Shown here: positions 1 through 9,014 of the stretch, in pieces | Position numbering within the stretch: position 1 is the stretch's first letter | Layout of the letters: every line of letters starts with the position of its first letter | The notes under the pieces: model-generated | The model's input: the letters and a program-made list of their open reading frames with translations, nothing else | Database searches by the model: none | What the model was told of the DNA's origin: nothing | Program-made: the position numbers and the translations under genes | Source: Bryobacterales bacterium | Lineage (GTDB): Bacteria; Acidobacteriota; Terriglobia; Bryobacterales; Bryobacteraceae | DNA length: 64,000 bases | Assembly: GCA_020847045.1 (NCBI GenBank) | Contig: JADLCT010000039.1 | Span: forward strand, 116,414-180,413 | Direction of reading: 5' to 3'

Positions 1-447
1 GGACCGCGCATCCAGCAGACGCACCCGCCCCGGCAGCCCATCGCTGGCATAAACGTCGCGGCCATTGGCGAACACCACCCCGGAAAACAGGCTCCGCGAG
101 AAATCCACGCCGCCTCCGGCGCTTCCGGATTCGATGTTCAGCGTCTGCGCGCGCCAGACGCCGCCGTCACGCCGCAGCACGGTGAGCGAGTTCCTGATGG
201 CGCCCCCGTCCAGCGTCGCCACCGTCTTGCCATCGGGGCTCAGCGCCAATCCCATGGGACCGGGGCCTGACGGAAACTGCGCCCCCGCGGGCGAGAGGAT
301 GCGGCCTCCCGGCAGAACGCTTTCGGCGCCCGGACGCCGCACCGCCGCGCGCTCTCCGGCCGGCGGTTGATACTCGGCAGCCAGGGCGCACAGACACAAG
401 GCCCCGCACACGGCCGCCGCCATCGGTCGCCACTCGCTCCGGAGCAT
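1..447 (-). CDS. Secreted YVTN/YncE-like beta-propeller protein (N-terminal part, cut by window edge)
   Basis: The frame is open from an ATG at 447 to the window edge, giving 149 residues. The start is preceded by AGGA five bases upstream. Residues 1-24 look like a Sec signal peptide: a positive start, the hydrophobic run AAAVCGALCLCALA, then AAE. After a short linker comes GPMGLALSPDGKTVATLDGG (about 66-85), the typical first blade of YncE/YVTN propellers. In this phylum such proteins are often fused to a C-terminal alkaline-phosphatase/phosphoesterase domain, which would lie outside the window. It is the last gene of a run with the M1-like gene and lpxB on the same strand, 52 bases behind the former. 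The substrate is unknown. Confidence 0.72.
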   Translation of the reverse strand, partial: MLRSEWRPMAAAVCGALCLCALAAEYQPPAGERAAVRRPGAESVLPGGRILSPAGAQFPSGPGPMGLALSPDGKTVATLDGGAIRNSLTVLRRDGGVWRAQTLNIESGSAGGGVDFSRSLFSGVVFANGRDVYASDGLPGRVRLLDARS

Positions 448-455
448 CAAATCCT

Positions 456-461
456 ATGGTA
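456..461 (-). promoter_or_regulatory. Possible -10 element, leaderless type
   Basis: TACCAT reads toward the propeller gene and ends 8 bases before its ATG at 447. The identical hexamer lies 7 bases before the acyl-CoA ligase start at 10838. No good -35 is visible. An AGGA ribosome site is also present here, so the assignment is weak. Confidence 0.3.
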
Positions 462-499
462 TCCGCTGGAGCGATGGGCCCGCCCTGGCCGCTCGCACG

Positions 500-2497
500 C
501 TAGAAATTCGCCGCCGGCCGCTCGTAGGGCGACTTCAGATACTTCGCGGCCTCTTCCTGAGCGCCCTGCGTGTCGTCCTTCGTGCGCACGGCCAGGTTGT
601 ATTCGTTCACGGCGCGTTCACGCTGCCCCGTGATGTCGAAGATCTTCCCCAGGTTGATGTGTGTCCACACCTCGATCCACTTGGGATCCAGGTCGCCGTC
701 CAGCGCGGAACGGAACTCGTTGGCGGCTGACTGATAGTTCCTTTGCAGGAAGAACAGTTCCGCCACGCGGTAGTGCGCCAGAGACGAGTTCTTGTTCGTG
801 TCCAGCGCCTTCTGATACTCCTTCAAAGCATCGCCAAACTCGCTGACCTCGGCGAACATTTCACCCCGCCGGATCGCCACGGCCACGCGCATGGGGTCCG
901 AATACCGCAGCACTCGCCCGTTGGGATCGATCGTCACCTTCTTCGGACGTCCGAACGTCTCCACCACGAATTCGCTCTGCTGCCCGACGACATCCACCGT
1001 CTTGAATTCCGGATTGCCTTCGGTCTCGATCTTCAACTCCACGGGCATCCGGAAGGTGTCCAGGTCCTGCGACACCTTACCCATGATCCGGAAGCCCTTT
1101 GATGTCCGGAACACCGTATATTCCAGCTTGAACTCAGGGGCCCCGGTCGATTCGATCCACTGAATGAAAAAGCCCTTCAGGTCCCTCTGCCCGATCAACT
1201 CCGCCGCCTTCTCGAGATCCGCCGTCGTGACCGGCTTCCACGCATGAGCGGCCGGAAACTCTTTGAGCAGTTTCCGGAACGCCTCGTCGCCGATGGCGAA
1301 ACGCAACATCGACAGCACCGCCGTCCCCTTGGCCGAAGTCACCGCCCAGTACTCCGGCGAATAGTCTTCCAAGCGCGACGATTGCGAAATGGGCGGTTCA
1401 TTCACCGTCAGCGCCTCCACGTACACGTCCTTCATCTCGGCCTCGACCGCGGCCGGGCCCGACTGCTGCTCCAGCTCAAGCAACTCCGCATACCGCGCCA
1501 TCGAATGCATGATCCAGATGTGATTCCGCGTCGCCGGGTACACCATGTTGCCCCACCACTGGCGCGCCGCCTGATTCGCCACAAGCCGGTGATTCACTTC
1601 CTTGCCGATCGCCTTCGTGGACAGGAACAGCAGGCCTGGCGCCGCGTAGCCGTTCGGCGTGTTCGGATCGGTTTCCACCAGCGTCAGCGCGGCGCTGGGA
1701 GGGAGTCCGAACAGCGCGGTCAGCTCCGCCATCTGTTTGCCCGCCTCCTCGCCATACGCGCGCGCCATCGCCGCCGAATCACCACGAAAGAACACCCGCT
1801 GCGTGGCGCCGCCCGCCTGCACCACCACAGGATCGGCCGTGACAACGGCCAGGCTCGCCGGAAAAGACGGCCGCGTGAAATCGAACTGGTAGACGGTGCG
1901 TCCGGGCGCCGTCTCCTTGGTGTCGAGTCCGGGCGCCACAACCTTGAATCCATCCGGAACTGAGACCCGCAGCAACGCCGCAAAGGCATCGGCCGTGTAC
2001 TCGTTGGTGGGAATCCAGCGCGCGGGATACAGCAGGTAGGCATGATCGTTCTGAATCGACGCGAAACGGATGCCGTAGATGGGCGACTCCTCCTGCCCGG
2101 TCAGCCGTCCGTCGTAGGTGAACAGCAGCGTCTCCACCTTGCCCTTGGCCAGCGGCTCGGGGAACATGACGTTCACCGTGAAGTCCGGGGCATTGCGCCT
2201 GGACTGCAACTCACGTCCCTTCGAGTCGGTCACGCGCGTGACGTTGAGGGCGTTGTGCAGCTCGAAGGTTACCGTGGACACGCGGTCCTCCAGCGGCTCG
2301 AAGCGCACCGCCACGGTCGCCGACAGAGATTGCGTCCGCGGGTTGATGTCGGCCTCGACGCGGTAATGCTGCACGTCGATCCGCGTCCGCCGCTCCTGCG
2401 CTCGCGCCGCGCCGGCCATCGCCGCCAGCATCGCTGTTCCCAGCACCGCCCGCGCGCCCAGGCGCCGGAGTATTCCTCGATTCGCTCTCACCTGCAC
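500..2497 (-). CDS. M1-family peptidase-like protein with lost zinc site, plus C-terminal TPR
   Basis: This 665-residue protein has a signal peptide (1-33, ending ARAQ), an M1-type N-terminal beta domain (40-225), a catalytic-like domain (230-450) and two or three TPR-like helix pairs (540-650). The M1 landmark WWGNMV is present at 314-319. The zinc motif HExxH that should precede it reads NQAAR (308-312), and the third ligand Glu, expected 19 residues after the second His, is H331. The GAMEN-like strand reads GYAAPG. It is therefore probably a non-catalytic M1 homologue acting in the periplasm, perhaps in binding or scaffolding. A GTG at 2491 has a better-spaced GAGGAG than the GTG at 2497; both give the same protein apart from two residues. 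It follows lpxB by 12 bases. Confidence 0.85.
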   Translation of the reverse strand: MQVRANRGILRRLGARAVLGTAMLAAMAGAARAQERRTRIDVQHYRVEADINPRTQSLSATVAVRFEPLEDRVSTVTFELHNALNVTRVTDSKGRELQSRRNAPDFTVNVMFPEPLAKGKVETLLFTYDGRLTGQEESPIYGIRFASIQNDHAYLLYPARWIPTNEYTADAFAALLRVSVPDGFKVVAPGLDTKETAPGRTVYQFDFTRPSFPASLAVVTADPVVVQAGGATQRVFFRGDSAAMARAYGEEAGKQMAELTALFGLPPSAALTLVETDPNTPNGYAAPGLLFLSTKAIGKEVNHRLVANQAARQWWGNMVYPATRNHIWIMHSMARYAELLELEQQSGPAAVEAEMKDVYVEALTVNEPPISQSSRLEDYSPEYWAVTSAKGTAVLSMLRFAIGDEAFRKLLKEFPAAHAWKPVTTADLEKAAELIGQRDLKGFFIQWIESTGAPEFKLEYTVFRTSKGFRIMGKVSQDLDTFRMPVELKIETEGNPEFKTVDVVGQQSEFVVETFGRPKKVTIDPNGRVLRYSDPMRVAVAIRRGEMFAEVSEFGDALKEYQKALDTNKNSSLAHYRVAELFFLQRNYQSAANEFRSALDGDLDPKWIEVWTHINLGKIFDITGQRERAVNEYNLAVRTKDDTQGAQEEAAKYLKSPYERPAANF

Positions 2498-2509
2498 TCC
2501 TCGTGTACC

Positions 2510-3718
2510 TTAGCTCTCGCGCCGCTCCGCCGCCAGCGCCACTAACTCCGCCGCCAGCGCCAGCGGATCACGTCCCGTGTCCAGACTGGCCGCGACGCGC
2601 GCCAGCCGCTGCCGCATCCGGGACGCTTCGCCCGCGTCTTCCAGCAGCCGCAATGTCTCGCCCGCCAGGTTCCCGGCTGTCATCTCATTCTGAATCAGTT
2701 CCGGCACCACACGCTCGCCCGCAATCAGGTTCACCATCGTATAAAAAGGCACATCCACCAGAAGCCGGCCCATCCGCCAACTGATTCCGGTGACTCGATA
2801 GTAAGTAACCATGGGAGTGCCCAACAGCGCCGCCTCCATGGTCACCGTACCGCTTGCCGCCAGCGCCAAATCAGCATGCGCGATGGCGTCCCACGTCTCT
2901 CCTTCCACCACACGAAGGGCCGCGCCAGCGCCGGAACCGGGAGGACTCACCTTGTTCTCTTGGATGGATGCCGCGCGAAACGGTTGCGTAAAAAAGGCTT
3001 CCCCAAAACGCGCCAGCCCCTCCGGCGGCGCCGCCAGCATCCATGTGCACGGGCGCTTTTCTTCCACACGCCGGACGGCCCCGGCCAGCACAGGCAGATG
3101 ACGCCCGATCTCCCCGCGACGGCTGCCGGGCAGCAGCGCAACCAGGGGGCGGTCTGCCGGTAAGCCATGCTTCCGGAAGAATTCCTCCTTCGTCATGGAC
3201 CGCTTCACCAGCCGCGTCAGAGGATGTCCGATGTAGTGCGCCGGCACGCCGTGCCGCCGGAAAAACGCCTCCTCGAACGGGAAGATGCAGTAGAGCTTCT
3301 CCAGCGTCCGGCGCATGGTTTTGACACGTCCTGTGCGCCACGCCCACGCCTGCGGCGCGATGAGATAGTGCACGGGAATGCCGCGCCGCTGGAGCTGCCC
3401 GGCCACGCGCAGGTGAAAATCCGGCGAATCCGTCACGACTGCCAGGGCCGGTTTTCGCCTCGCCGCCTCGCGAATCAGCTTCCGGTACTCACCATAGATC
3501 TCCGGAATGTGCCGCACCACCTCCACCAATCCGACCACGCCCAACTTCGCCGCATCGATCACCGGCTCCACGCCTTCGGCCTGCAGCCGTGGTCCGGCGC
3601 AGCCGAAAAAACGCGCCTGGGGCAGCAGCGTTTTCAGGTGCCTCACCAGCGTCGCGGCGTACAAATCGCCCGACGCCTCGCCTGCCGAAATCAGAATGTC
3701 GATGGGTCCTCCCGGCAC
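2510..3718 (-). CDS. lpxB: Lipid-A-disaccharide synthase
   Basis: LpxB (402 residues; family about 380) joins UDP-2,3-diacylglucosamine and lipid X to form the lipid A disaccharide at the inner membrane (GT19). Visible signatures are the N-terminal LISAGEASGDLYAA, the central YYLIAPQAWAWR-like segment, LPGSRRGEIGRHLP, and ASGTVTMEAALLGTPMV near the C-terminus. The GTG start at 3718 places the N-terminal strand only five residues in, as expected. TATTCT lies 8 bases upstream and there is no clear ribosome site. No other lpx gene is adjacent. It indicates a lipopolysaccharide-type outer membrane. Confidence 0.97.
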   Translation of the reverse strand: MPGGPIDILISAGEASGDLYAATLVRHLKTLLPQARFFGCAGPRLQAEGVEPVIDAAKLGVVGLVEVVRHIPEIYGEYRKLIREAARRKPALAVVTDSPDFHLRVAGQLQRRGIPVHYLIAPQAWAWRTGRVKTMRRTLEKLYCIFPFEEAFFRRHGVPAHYIGHPLTRLVKRSMTKEEFFRKHGLPADRPLVALLPGSRRGEIGRHLPVLAGAVRRVEEKRPCTWMLAAPPEGLARFGEAFFTQPFRAASIQENKVSPPGSGAGAALRVVEGETWDAIAHADLALAASGTVTMEAALLGTPMVTYYRVTGISWRMGRLLVDVPFYTMVNLIAGERVVPELIQNEMTAGNLAGETLRLLEDAGEASRMRQRLARVAASLDTGRDPLALAAELVALAAERRES

Positions 3719-3726
3719 TCGCCGCT

Positions 3727-3732
3727 AGAATA
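3727..3732 (-). promoter_or_regulatory. Possible -10 element of lpxB, leaderless type
   Basis: TATTCT reads toward lpxB and ends 8 bases before its GTG start, where transcription would begin at or next to the start codon. There is no recognisable -35 and no Shine-Dalgarno sequence. Confidence 0.35.
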
Positions 3733-3787
3733 GCAAGCCCGCCCCGGAACGCGGCGCGCCGCCGCGATGATAGAATGGAGCCACGGA

Positions 3788-4696
3788 ATGCCCCCACAGA
3801 ACGATCTCGTCCGGATCACGCCGGATGAGTTCCTGGCGCGGATCAAGTCCGATCTGATCCCGCTGGACTCCCAGTTTTCTTATTTCCTCGCCGGATCCTC
3901 GTTCACCGAGGAGGATCTGCGCGAGTATCTGAACGACCCCATCGCGGCGTTGCCCGCGAAGTTCGCTCGTCTGCTCCCCAAGGTCAGCCTGCTGCTGGTG
4001 CCATATCTGGAAACGGGCGCGCAACGCCCCAAACCCGACGCCGGGGCCAAGAACGGGTCCAACGGCGAGGCCAAGCCGCGCAGCCGGGAACGCAAAGCTG
4101 ATCATGTGCCCAAACCCGCCGGGCAGTCCGAGCCGGAGGGTGTGCAGATCCTGTTCGACCGTCCCGCCGATGGACGCGCCATCCCGTGGGCCAGTCTCCG
4201 GCTCGACGGCAACGTCCTGCTCCTGTTCGGCGTCGAGGATCTGGAGGTGGCCGACTACCACTATCACCTCTATCACGAGCTTGCCCGCCTGGCTGCTGGT
4301 GAAGCCGATGGCGAGTTCCAGCGCGACTACAACGGCATGCTGCGCGAGGAACTGATCAACCACGTCAACGGCGAGGTGGACGACCAGAGCTGGACGCTCA
4401 AGCAGGCGCTGCGCCGCCGCCAGACGAACATGAAGCGGGTTACGAAGGGCTTCCTCGAATACGCGCGCGAGTCGTTCATTGATACCCTCACGCTGTACCT
4501 GCATGGCATCTGCTGCGATATCGACGTGGAAACCGGACCACGCCAGCTCCCCAGCCGCTATCTGCGCAAGCGCCTGGAGCTGATTGAAGATCATTTCCCG
4601 CCGCCCACCGGCTACGCCCTCTTCCCCGAAGACATCGACGCCGCCGAAGAGGCCGCCAACGGGCGGAAACCAGCCGCGGACGAGGACGCCGGGTAG
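3788..4696 (+). CDS. Conserved-type hypothetical protein, 302 aa
   Basis: I do not recognise this soluble protein. It has no signal peptide or membrane segment. The N-terminal part (1-90) is helical and acidic (DEFLARIKSDLIPLDSQ, FTEEDLREYL). It is followed by a charged low-complexity linker rich in K, P, G and N (about 90-125). A second domain (130-290) holds VADYHYHLYHELARLAAG, NHVNGEVDDQSW, and the helical pair RRRQTNMKRVTKGFLEYARESF. The histidine cluster HYHLYHE could bind metal, but nothing else supports an enzyme. The ATG at 3788 is preferred because GGAG lies 8 bases upstream; the ATG at 3767 would add seven residues. It is divergent from lpxB. Confidence 0.7.
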   Translation: MPPQNDLVRITPDEFLARIKSDLIPLDSQFSYFLAGSSFTEEDLREYLNDPIAALPAKFARLLPKVSLLLVPYLETGAQRPKPDAGAKNGSNGEAKPRSRERKADHVPKPAGQSEPEGVQILFDRPADGRAIPWASLRLDGNVLLLFGVEDLEVADYHYHLYHELARLAAGEADGEFQRDYNGMLREELINHVNGEVDDQSWTLKQALRRRQTNMKRVTKGFLEYARESFIDTLTLYLHGICCDIDVETGPRQLPSRYLRKRLELIEDHFPPPTGYALFPEDIDAAEEAANGRKPAADEDAG

Positions 4697-4807
4697 CGGC
4701 GGGCCGCACCGCGGACGGGCGCCCCTCTCAGCCATTCACCTGAAATCGCGCACGGAGCCGGCTGATGCACTCCTCGCCAGGCCGGCACCGGCCGATGGAG
4801 TGTTGAC

Positions 4808-7459
4808 GTGCCGTTGTGGACCCATTGCGCAAGGCTTCCGCTGCTGGTGTGCCTTGCCGGCTTTCCGCCCGCTCTGCCCTCCACCGGGGCGGCTCCGGCC
4901 TCCGCCGCCATTCCGGAGAAGATCACACTCCGCGTGTGGACCGGCCACGCGAGCGCCGACGTCTGGGTGGAGGTCGAGGGCATGGGTCCCGGCGCCGCCT
5001 CGCGGCTTGCGGAACTGATCGCCTCCGGCGTCACCACCGACCTCACCGGCTGCCAGTGGGAGCCCCACGCCACCGGCAACGCCGAGGCTGGCGGCCGCTG
5101 CCGCGACCTTCTCCGCCCCGGCCGCGACGTACCCACCGTCCGGCTCCGCCTGGCCGGAATTGTCCGTGAGTTCCACCGCCGCAGCACCGGCCGCGTGATT
5201 GTAGACCTGCTCGCGGACTCACCGCTGGACACCAAGCCAGCCGGCTGGCTCCGCGACCAGCAGCCCGGATGGCGAGCGCGGCGTCTTTGGTTCCTCTCCG
5301 ACCACGATGGACAGCTTCCGCCCGAGGTCCCCCTGCGCGCCGTCCATCCCACGCCTCCCAGCCGCGTGCTGATCCCCCTCATCGCCGTGCTCTTCGTCCC
5401 GGGGCTTGCCGCCTACCTCGTCCGGCTTCGCGCCTCCCGTTCTCGAGCCGATCAGAAGGTGAACTGGCTCGTCTGGATGAACTGGATCCTGCTGGCCTCC
5501 TGGCTCTACTGGATCACGGCCGTGGATGTCGAATCGCTCCTCGCGCTGCTGGACTCCTCGCCGCCGGCCGGGCCACGCTCCCTGCTGTTCACATTCCTGG
5601 CCGCGACAGCCGTGTACGCCGTCCCACCCCTGCTCGCCATCGCGTCGTGTCTGACGGCGATGGCGCCGCTGCTGTCCACCTCGCACGCCCACTTCCGCAC
5701 GCTGCTTCTTCGCCAACTGGCGGGCGAAGCCTCGATCATCCTGCCACTGGCCATTTTTCTCACCGGCGCCGGACTCGCCGGGGATGACCTCACCCCCTCC
5801 ATCGCCGGTCCGCTGGGTTTCCTGGGCGGGGCCTATCTCGTGTACCGTGCGCTCGGTTGGGTGAGCTGGCGGTTGACCTATGTCCATACCGAGCCAATCG
5901 AATCCGGTCCGCTGCTGGAGCGCGCCCGGTCCCTGGCAGCCCGCGCTGGTGTACCGTTGGCCAGGCTAAGCCTGCGCCAAACCCGCCTTTCGGAAGAGGC
6001 CAACGCCTTTGCCGTACCCGGCAACGCCATCGTCCTGACGGAGAGCCTTGTCAGGGGACTGCCCCGGCGCGAGTTGGACGCCGTAATTGCCCACGAACTG
6101 GGCCATCACAAAGAGGGACACCTCACGCCAGGGGCGGGCTACGTTTTGTTCTTCGGCGCGCTGTTTCTCGGCGGCCCAACCATCGAATGGATCATCCGCG
6201 CCGCCGGAGCCCCTCTCTGGCTGGCCTCGCTTCCCTGGCTCCCCTTGGGCCTTGTGCTGGCGCAGGGCCTTGTCTCCCAGCGCCGCGAATATGCCGCTGA
6301 CGCACGCGCCGTGGAGATCACCGGCGACGCCGAGGGTAAGATCGCGGCCCTGGCGCGGTTGGCACAACTGAGCCGCGTTCCGGCGCGCGACGGCGGCATA
6401 ATGGGTTCCATCCTCAGCCACCCCTCGATGGAGGCGCGCGTACTCCGGCTGGCCGGACGTTTCCAGGTTGAGCCCGCGCGCGCCCTGGCCATCCTCCGGG
6501 ACCCCAACGCCGCTTATGACGCGCTGCCCGCTTACGAAGCGCCGCCCCAGGACGCGCTCTCCCACGCGGCCGCCTTCAGCGCACACACCAGGGCGGAGCA
6601 TTTCGAGCGCATCTTTTGGACCGGCCTCGTGGCCCCGCCCGCCGTTCTGGCGCTGTTTGCCGTTCTCGCCCCCGCGCCCGATGACTCGCTGCAATTCTTC
6701 GCCGGGCTCATGCTTGCCGTGGCTCTCGGCCTGTGGGCCGCCGTCCATGGCGAAGTCCTCGCCCGCCGGCGCATGTCCGCCCGTCTGCGGAAGACCCTCG
6801 CCGCACGCCTTCAGCCGCCTCCTGATGCCCTGTTTGCCGGAATCCACCCCGGCTGTGGGGTCCGCTTCACGGATGGCTTCGCCGACTGGGACAACGGATT
6901 TCTCTCGCATGAGGGCGACTGGCTCCGCTTCCAGGGGGAACGCGGCAGTTTCGCCATTCCGCGCCAAGTCATCGGCGCCATCCGGGCGGTCCATGGGCGT
7001 CCGGGCTGGCTCGTCGAACACCGCGTCGAGGTTCATTACCGCGGCGGCGCGTTCACGTTCAACACCAATTCCGCCAACCCCACCCGCGCCGGTGCCGTCA
7101 GCCAGGCCGAGCGGCTTGCCCGCTGGGCGCACTCGGCTTCAGCGCCCATCCCGGCTTCTCCACCACCAGAACCGCCGCCGATGCTGCCCAGCCTCCCCGG
7201 CAGCGAGGAGTCCCGCCCAGCGGCCCTGTGGGACCTCTGTAGCTCGGCCTTCCGCCTGGGGCTCGCGGGCGTCCTGATTGGCTCTGTCCTGCCCTCTTCC
7301 AGCCTGTGGAGCATGGCCCTGCCGTTCACCGCCGCGGCCACCGGTTTTCTGAGTGTGCTCCCCAAGGCGCTTTGGCCCGTCCGCCGCTCCGCGCCCAGCG
7401 AGCAGGCCACGCCGGCCGGCGAGCCGGCTTCGCCGCTCGCGCACATGAGCAACATATAA
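4808..7459 (+). CDS. Multi-pass membrane M48-family metalloprotease
   Basis: This is an 883-residue protein. It starts at GTG 4808 with GGAG 7 bases upstream. Residues 1-34 form a signal peptide. A periplasmic beta-rich domain (about 36-175) resembles a small binding fold. Hydrophobic helices follow at about 187-206, 220-238, 258-282, 308-325 and 335-355, then the M48 domain. Its zinc motif is HELGH (429-433), with EYAADARA giving the third ligand E494. Two more helices lie near 447-485, a further pair near 605-645, and a C-terminal hydrophobic pair near 815-850. Known M48 enzymes (HtpX, Ste24) perform membrane protein quality control or CAAX cleavage. The long flanking domains are unusual, so the substrate cannot be assigned. 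Confidence 0.85.
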   Translation: MPLWTHCARLPLLVCLAGFPPALPSTGAAPASAAIPEKITLRVWTGHASADVWVEVEGMGPGAASRLAELIASGVTTDLTGCQWEPHATGNAEAGGRCRDLLRPGRDVPTVRLRLAGIVREFHRRSTGRVIVDLLADSPLDTKPAGWLRDQQPGWRARRLWFLSDHDGQLPPEVPLRAVHPTPPSRVLIPLIAVLFVPGLAAYLVRLRASRSRADQKVNWLVWMNWILLASWLYWITAVDVESLLALLDSSPPAGPRSLLFTFLAATAVYAVPPLLAIASCLTAMAPLLSTSHAHFRTLLLRQLAGEASIILPLAIFLTGAGLAGDDLTPSIAGPLGFLGGAYLVYRALGWVSWRLTYVHTEPIESGPLLERARSLAARAGVPLARLSLRQTRLSEEANAFAVPGNAIVLTESLVRGLPRRELDAVIAHELGHHKEGHLTPGAGYVLFFGALFLGGPTIEWIIRAAGAPLWLASLPWLPLGLVLAQGLVSQRREYAADARAVEITGDAEGKIAALARLAQLSRVPARDGGIMGSILSHPSMEARVLRLAGRFQVEPARALAILRDPNAAYDALPAYEAPPQDALSHAAAFSAHTRAEHFERIFWTGLVAPPAVLALFAVLAPAPDDSLQFFAGLMLAVALGLWAAVHGEVLARRRMSARLRKTLAARLQPPPDALFAGIHPGCGVRFTDGFADWDNGFLSHEGDWLRFQGERGSFAIPRQVIGAIRAVHGRPGWLVEHRVEVHYRGGAFTFNTNSANPTRAGAVSQAERLARWAHSASAPIPASPPPEPPPMLPSLPGSEESRPAALWDLCSSAFRLGLAGVLIGSVLPSSSLWSMALPFTAAATGFLSVLPKALWPVRRSAPSEQATPAGEPASPLAHMSNI

Positions 7460-7549
7460 AAAGTTGACCTTGCTGGCTATTGTCTTGTATGAGTTGCCTG
7501 CAAGATTAGAGGTGGGCGCACAAAAGCCTGATATAAGTTTTTCATCCGC

Positions 7550-8638
7550 TCACGCCCAGAAGGGGAGATAGCGCGCATACTTTCGCGACCTATTCTCGGG
7601 ATCTTCCAGTTTAATCAGCCCTGCCTTCACGGTGTCGCTGATCATTCGGGATGCAAGCGGATAATCCTGGTCCGCAATCCCCATCCGCGTCCGCAAGCTG
7701 CTGTTTACAAGCCGCTCCCTATTTACAAACCGCAGACAAGCGTGGAGATAGCAGGCCCTCGTTCTCTCTTCGCGGCTCATCTTCGTCAGCTCACGCGGAG
7801 CAAACAGCACTACCCTCGTGTAGTCCTCCAACGCTCCGATTTCAGGCGCCGGCAGTTCGTTCCGCTCAACCTCAAAGATAACCTTGTCGATTCCGCTGCC
7901 GCGTTCTTCGCAAATCGACAACCGCCGCATCAGGGAAGCCAGCACATCGTTCCGTGACTTTGGCGGGTGGTCCACGAACCGGAGAGTGTCGATGAGCGGC
8001 TTGCCAGGATTTGTAATTTCGACACGGTCCTCGAAGATCTCCACCATGGGTCCGCTCCCTTGGACAGTAAAATCCTGATGAATGAGAGCGTTCGCAACCA
8101 GTTCCCGAATCGCCAGCGGCGGATAAATGGACTCGACCGTTCGCCGGGCGCGGCCAATCCTCTCCTGGGTTGGCAGCCATTCGTGAATCTTCTCAACCAG
8201 TTCCGTGAAGGCCGCCGCATATCCGCGCGTCTCCTCGTATTCGCGCACCGTCTGCATCCGCGAATTTCCTCGATACTGGATCACCCGCATCGACTTCCGC
8301 CGCAGCCGTCCAAAATTGCCCAAATCCCGTGCAAACAGCACTGCGCCCAAATTCGTCACATGCCAGCGTCCGGCCGTGGCCGGCTGCAGAAGTCCTTCGT
8401 GCACGAACGTCTCTTGAAAGGAGACTCCGGAGCGCGGAGCCGCGCCGAGCAACTTATGGTAGTCCTCATGCGCCAGCAACCTGTTCAAATCGTCACTCGT
8501 CGCATCCCGCGCCGCGACCCCCGTTTCAAATTGAACGTCCTGCCCTAGCAGCCACAGCCGCCGCTCCCGCTCGGGGTAGTCACGAAGCACACCGTTGTGC
8601 GAGGCGACTCGCACGTAAGCCTCTGTCCTGAACCTCAC
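7550..8638 (-). pseudogene. AlbA_2/RecG-like regulator, C-terminal part after frameshift
   Basis: This 362-codon frame carries the rest of a Schlafen-AAA_4/AlbA_2 'RecG-like' transcriptional regulator. It begins with the end of the AlbA_2 domain (TEAYVRVASHNGVLRDYPER) and passes through a middle domain. It ends in a GHKL-type ATPase-like module with IRELVANALIHQDFT and EERGSGIDKVI, followed by a C-terminal winged-helix-like region. The family's ORFs normally run about 480-500 residues as one chain. Here the N-terminal third is in another frame (8580-9008). Removing one four-base GCTG unit would rejoin them as ...IPASQRQPVRFRTEAY..., an excellent family match. The gene is therefore disrupted, or in an off state, rather than two genes. 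Confidence 0.8.
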
Positions 8639-9008
8639 AGGCTGCCGCTGGCTGGCTGGCTGGGATGGTCAGGATCACCACCCGTTTGCCCTCATACTCG
8701 AAAGTCGAGTCTTCCAATGCAGGGCGCGGCTCCAACAAAATCGTAAGCCAACTGAGCAGGTCCTGATTCCCCACCTTTTGCCGCCGTGGATCGAAAGATG
8801 TACCCACCACGCTATGGGTGTCATCCCCCACGCCCCACACCATATAGCCGTGCTTCTCATTGTGAAGTGCGGCCGAGTTGGCCACTGCGGACAAAGTCTT
8901 ACCCGTCTGCTCCGGATCGGCGTTGTTTACCTTGAACTCAACCCACTCCCGCTCACGCAGCGCAAGCAACTGGTGAAGAAGTTCAGCATCCACAGGCTGT
9001 TCGCCCAT
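8580..9008 (-). pseudogene. AlbA_2 (Schlafen AAA_4) domain regulator, N-terminal part before frameshift
   Basis: The 142-codon frame starts at ATG 9008 with GGGGGAG nine bases upstream, 6 bases after the acyl-CoA ligase stop, so the two are probably co-transcribed. Residues 15-115 are the AlbA_2 domain: REREWVEFKVNNADPEQTGK, ALHNEKHGYMVWGVGDDTHS and KRVVILTIPAS. After this point the reading frame leaves the family consensus (QPAAACEVQDRG...). The consensus resumes one frame over in the segment ending at 7550. Family members are putative DNA-binding regulators, often found in variable loci. Confidence 0.8.
8647..8662. repeat. (GCTG)4 tandem tetranucleotide repeat at frameshift point
   Basis: Four perfect GCTG units lie exactly where the regulator's frame breaks. 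Deleting one unit restores a single open frame across 7550-9008. This is typical of slipped-strand mispairing, either as phase variation, decay, or a sequencing error. Confidence 0.85.
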
Positions 9009-9014
9009 ACCCCG

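Noticed and set aside
7465..7495. TTGACC-18-TATGAG as a promoter after the M48 gene
   Set aside because: It would transcribe only antisense into the convergent regulator, and the -10 is poor; probably chance in a short AT-rich gap.
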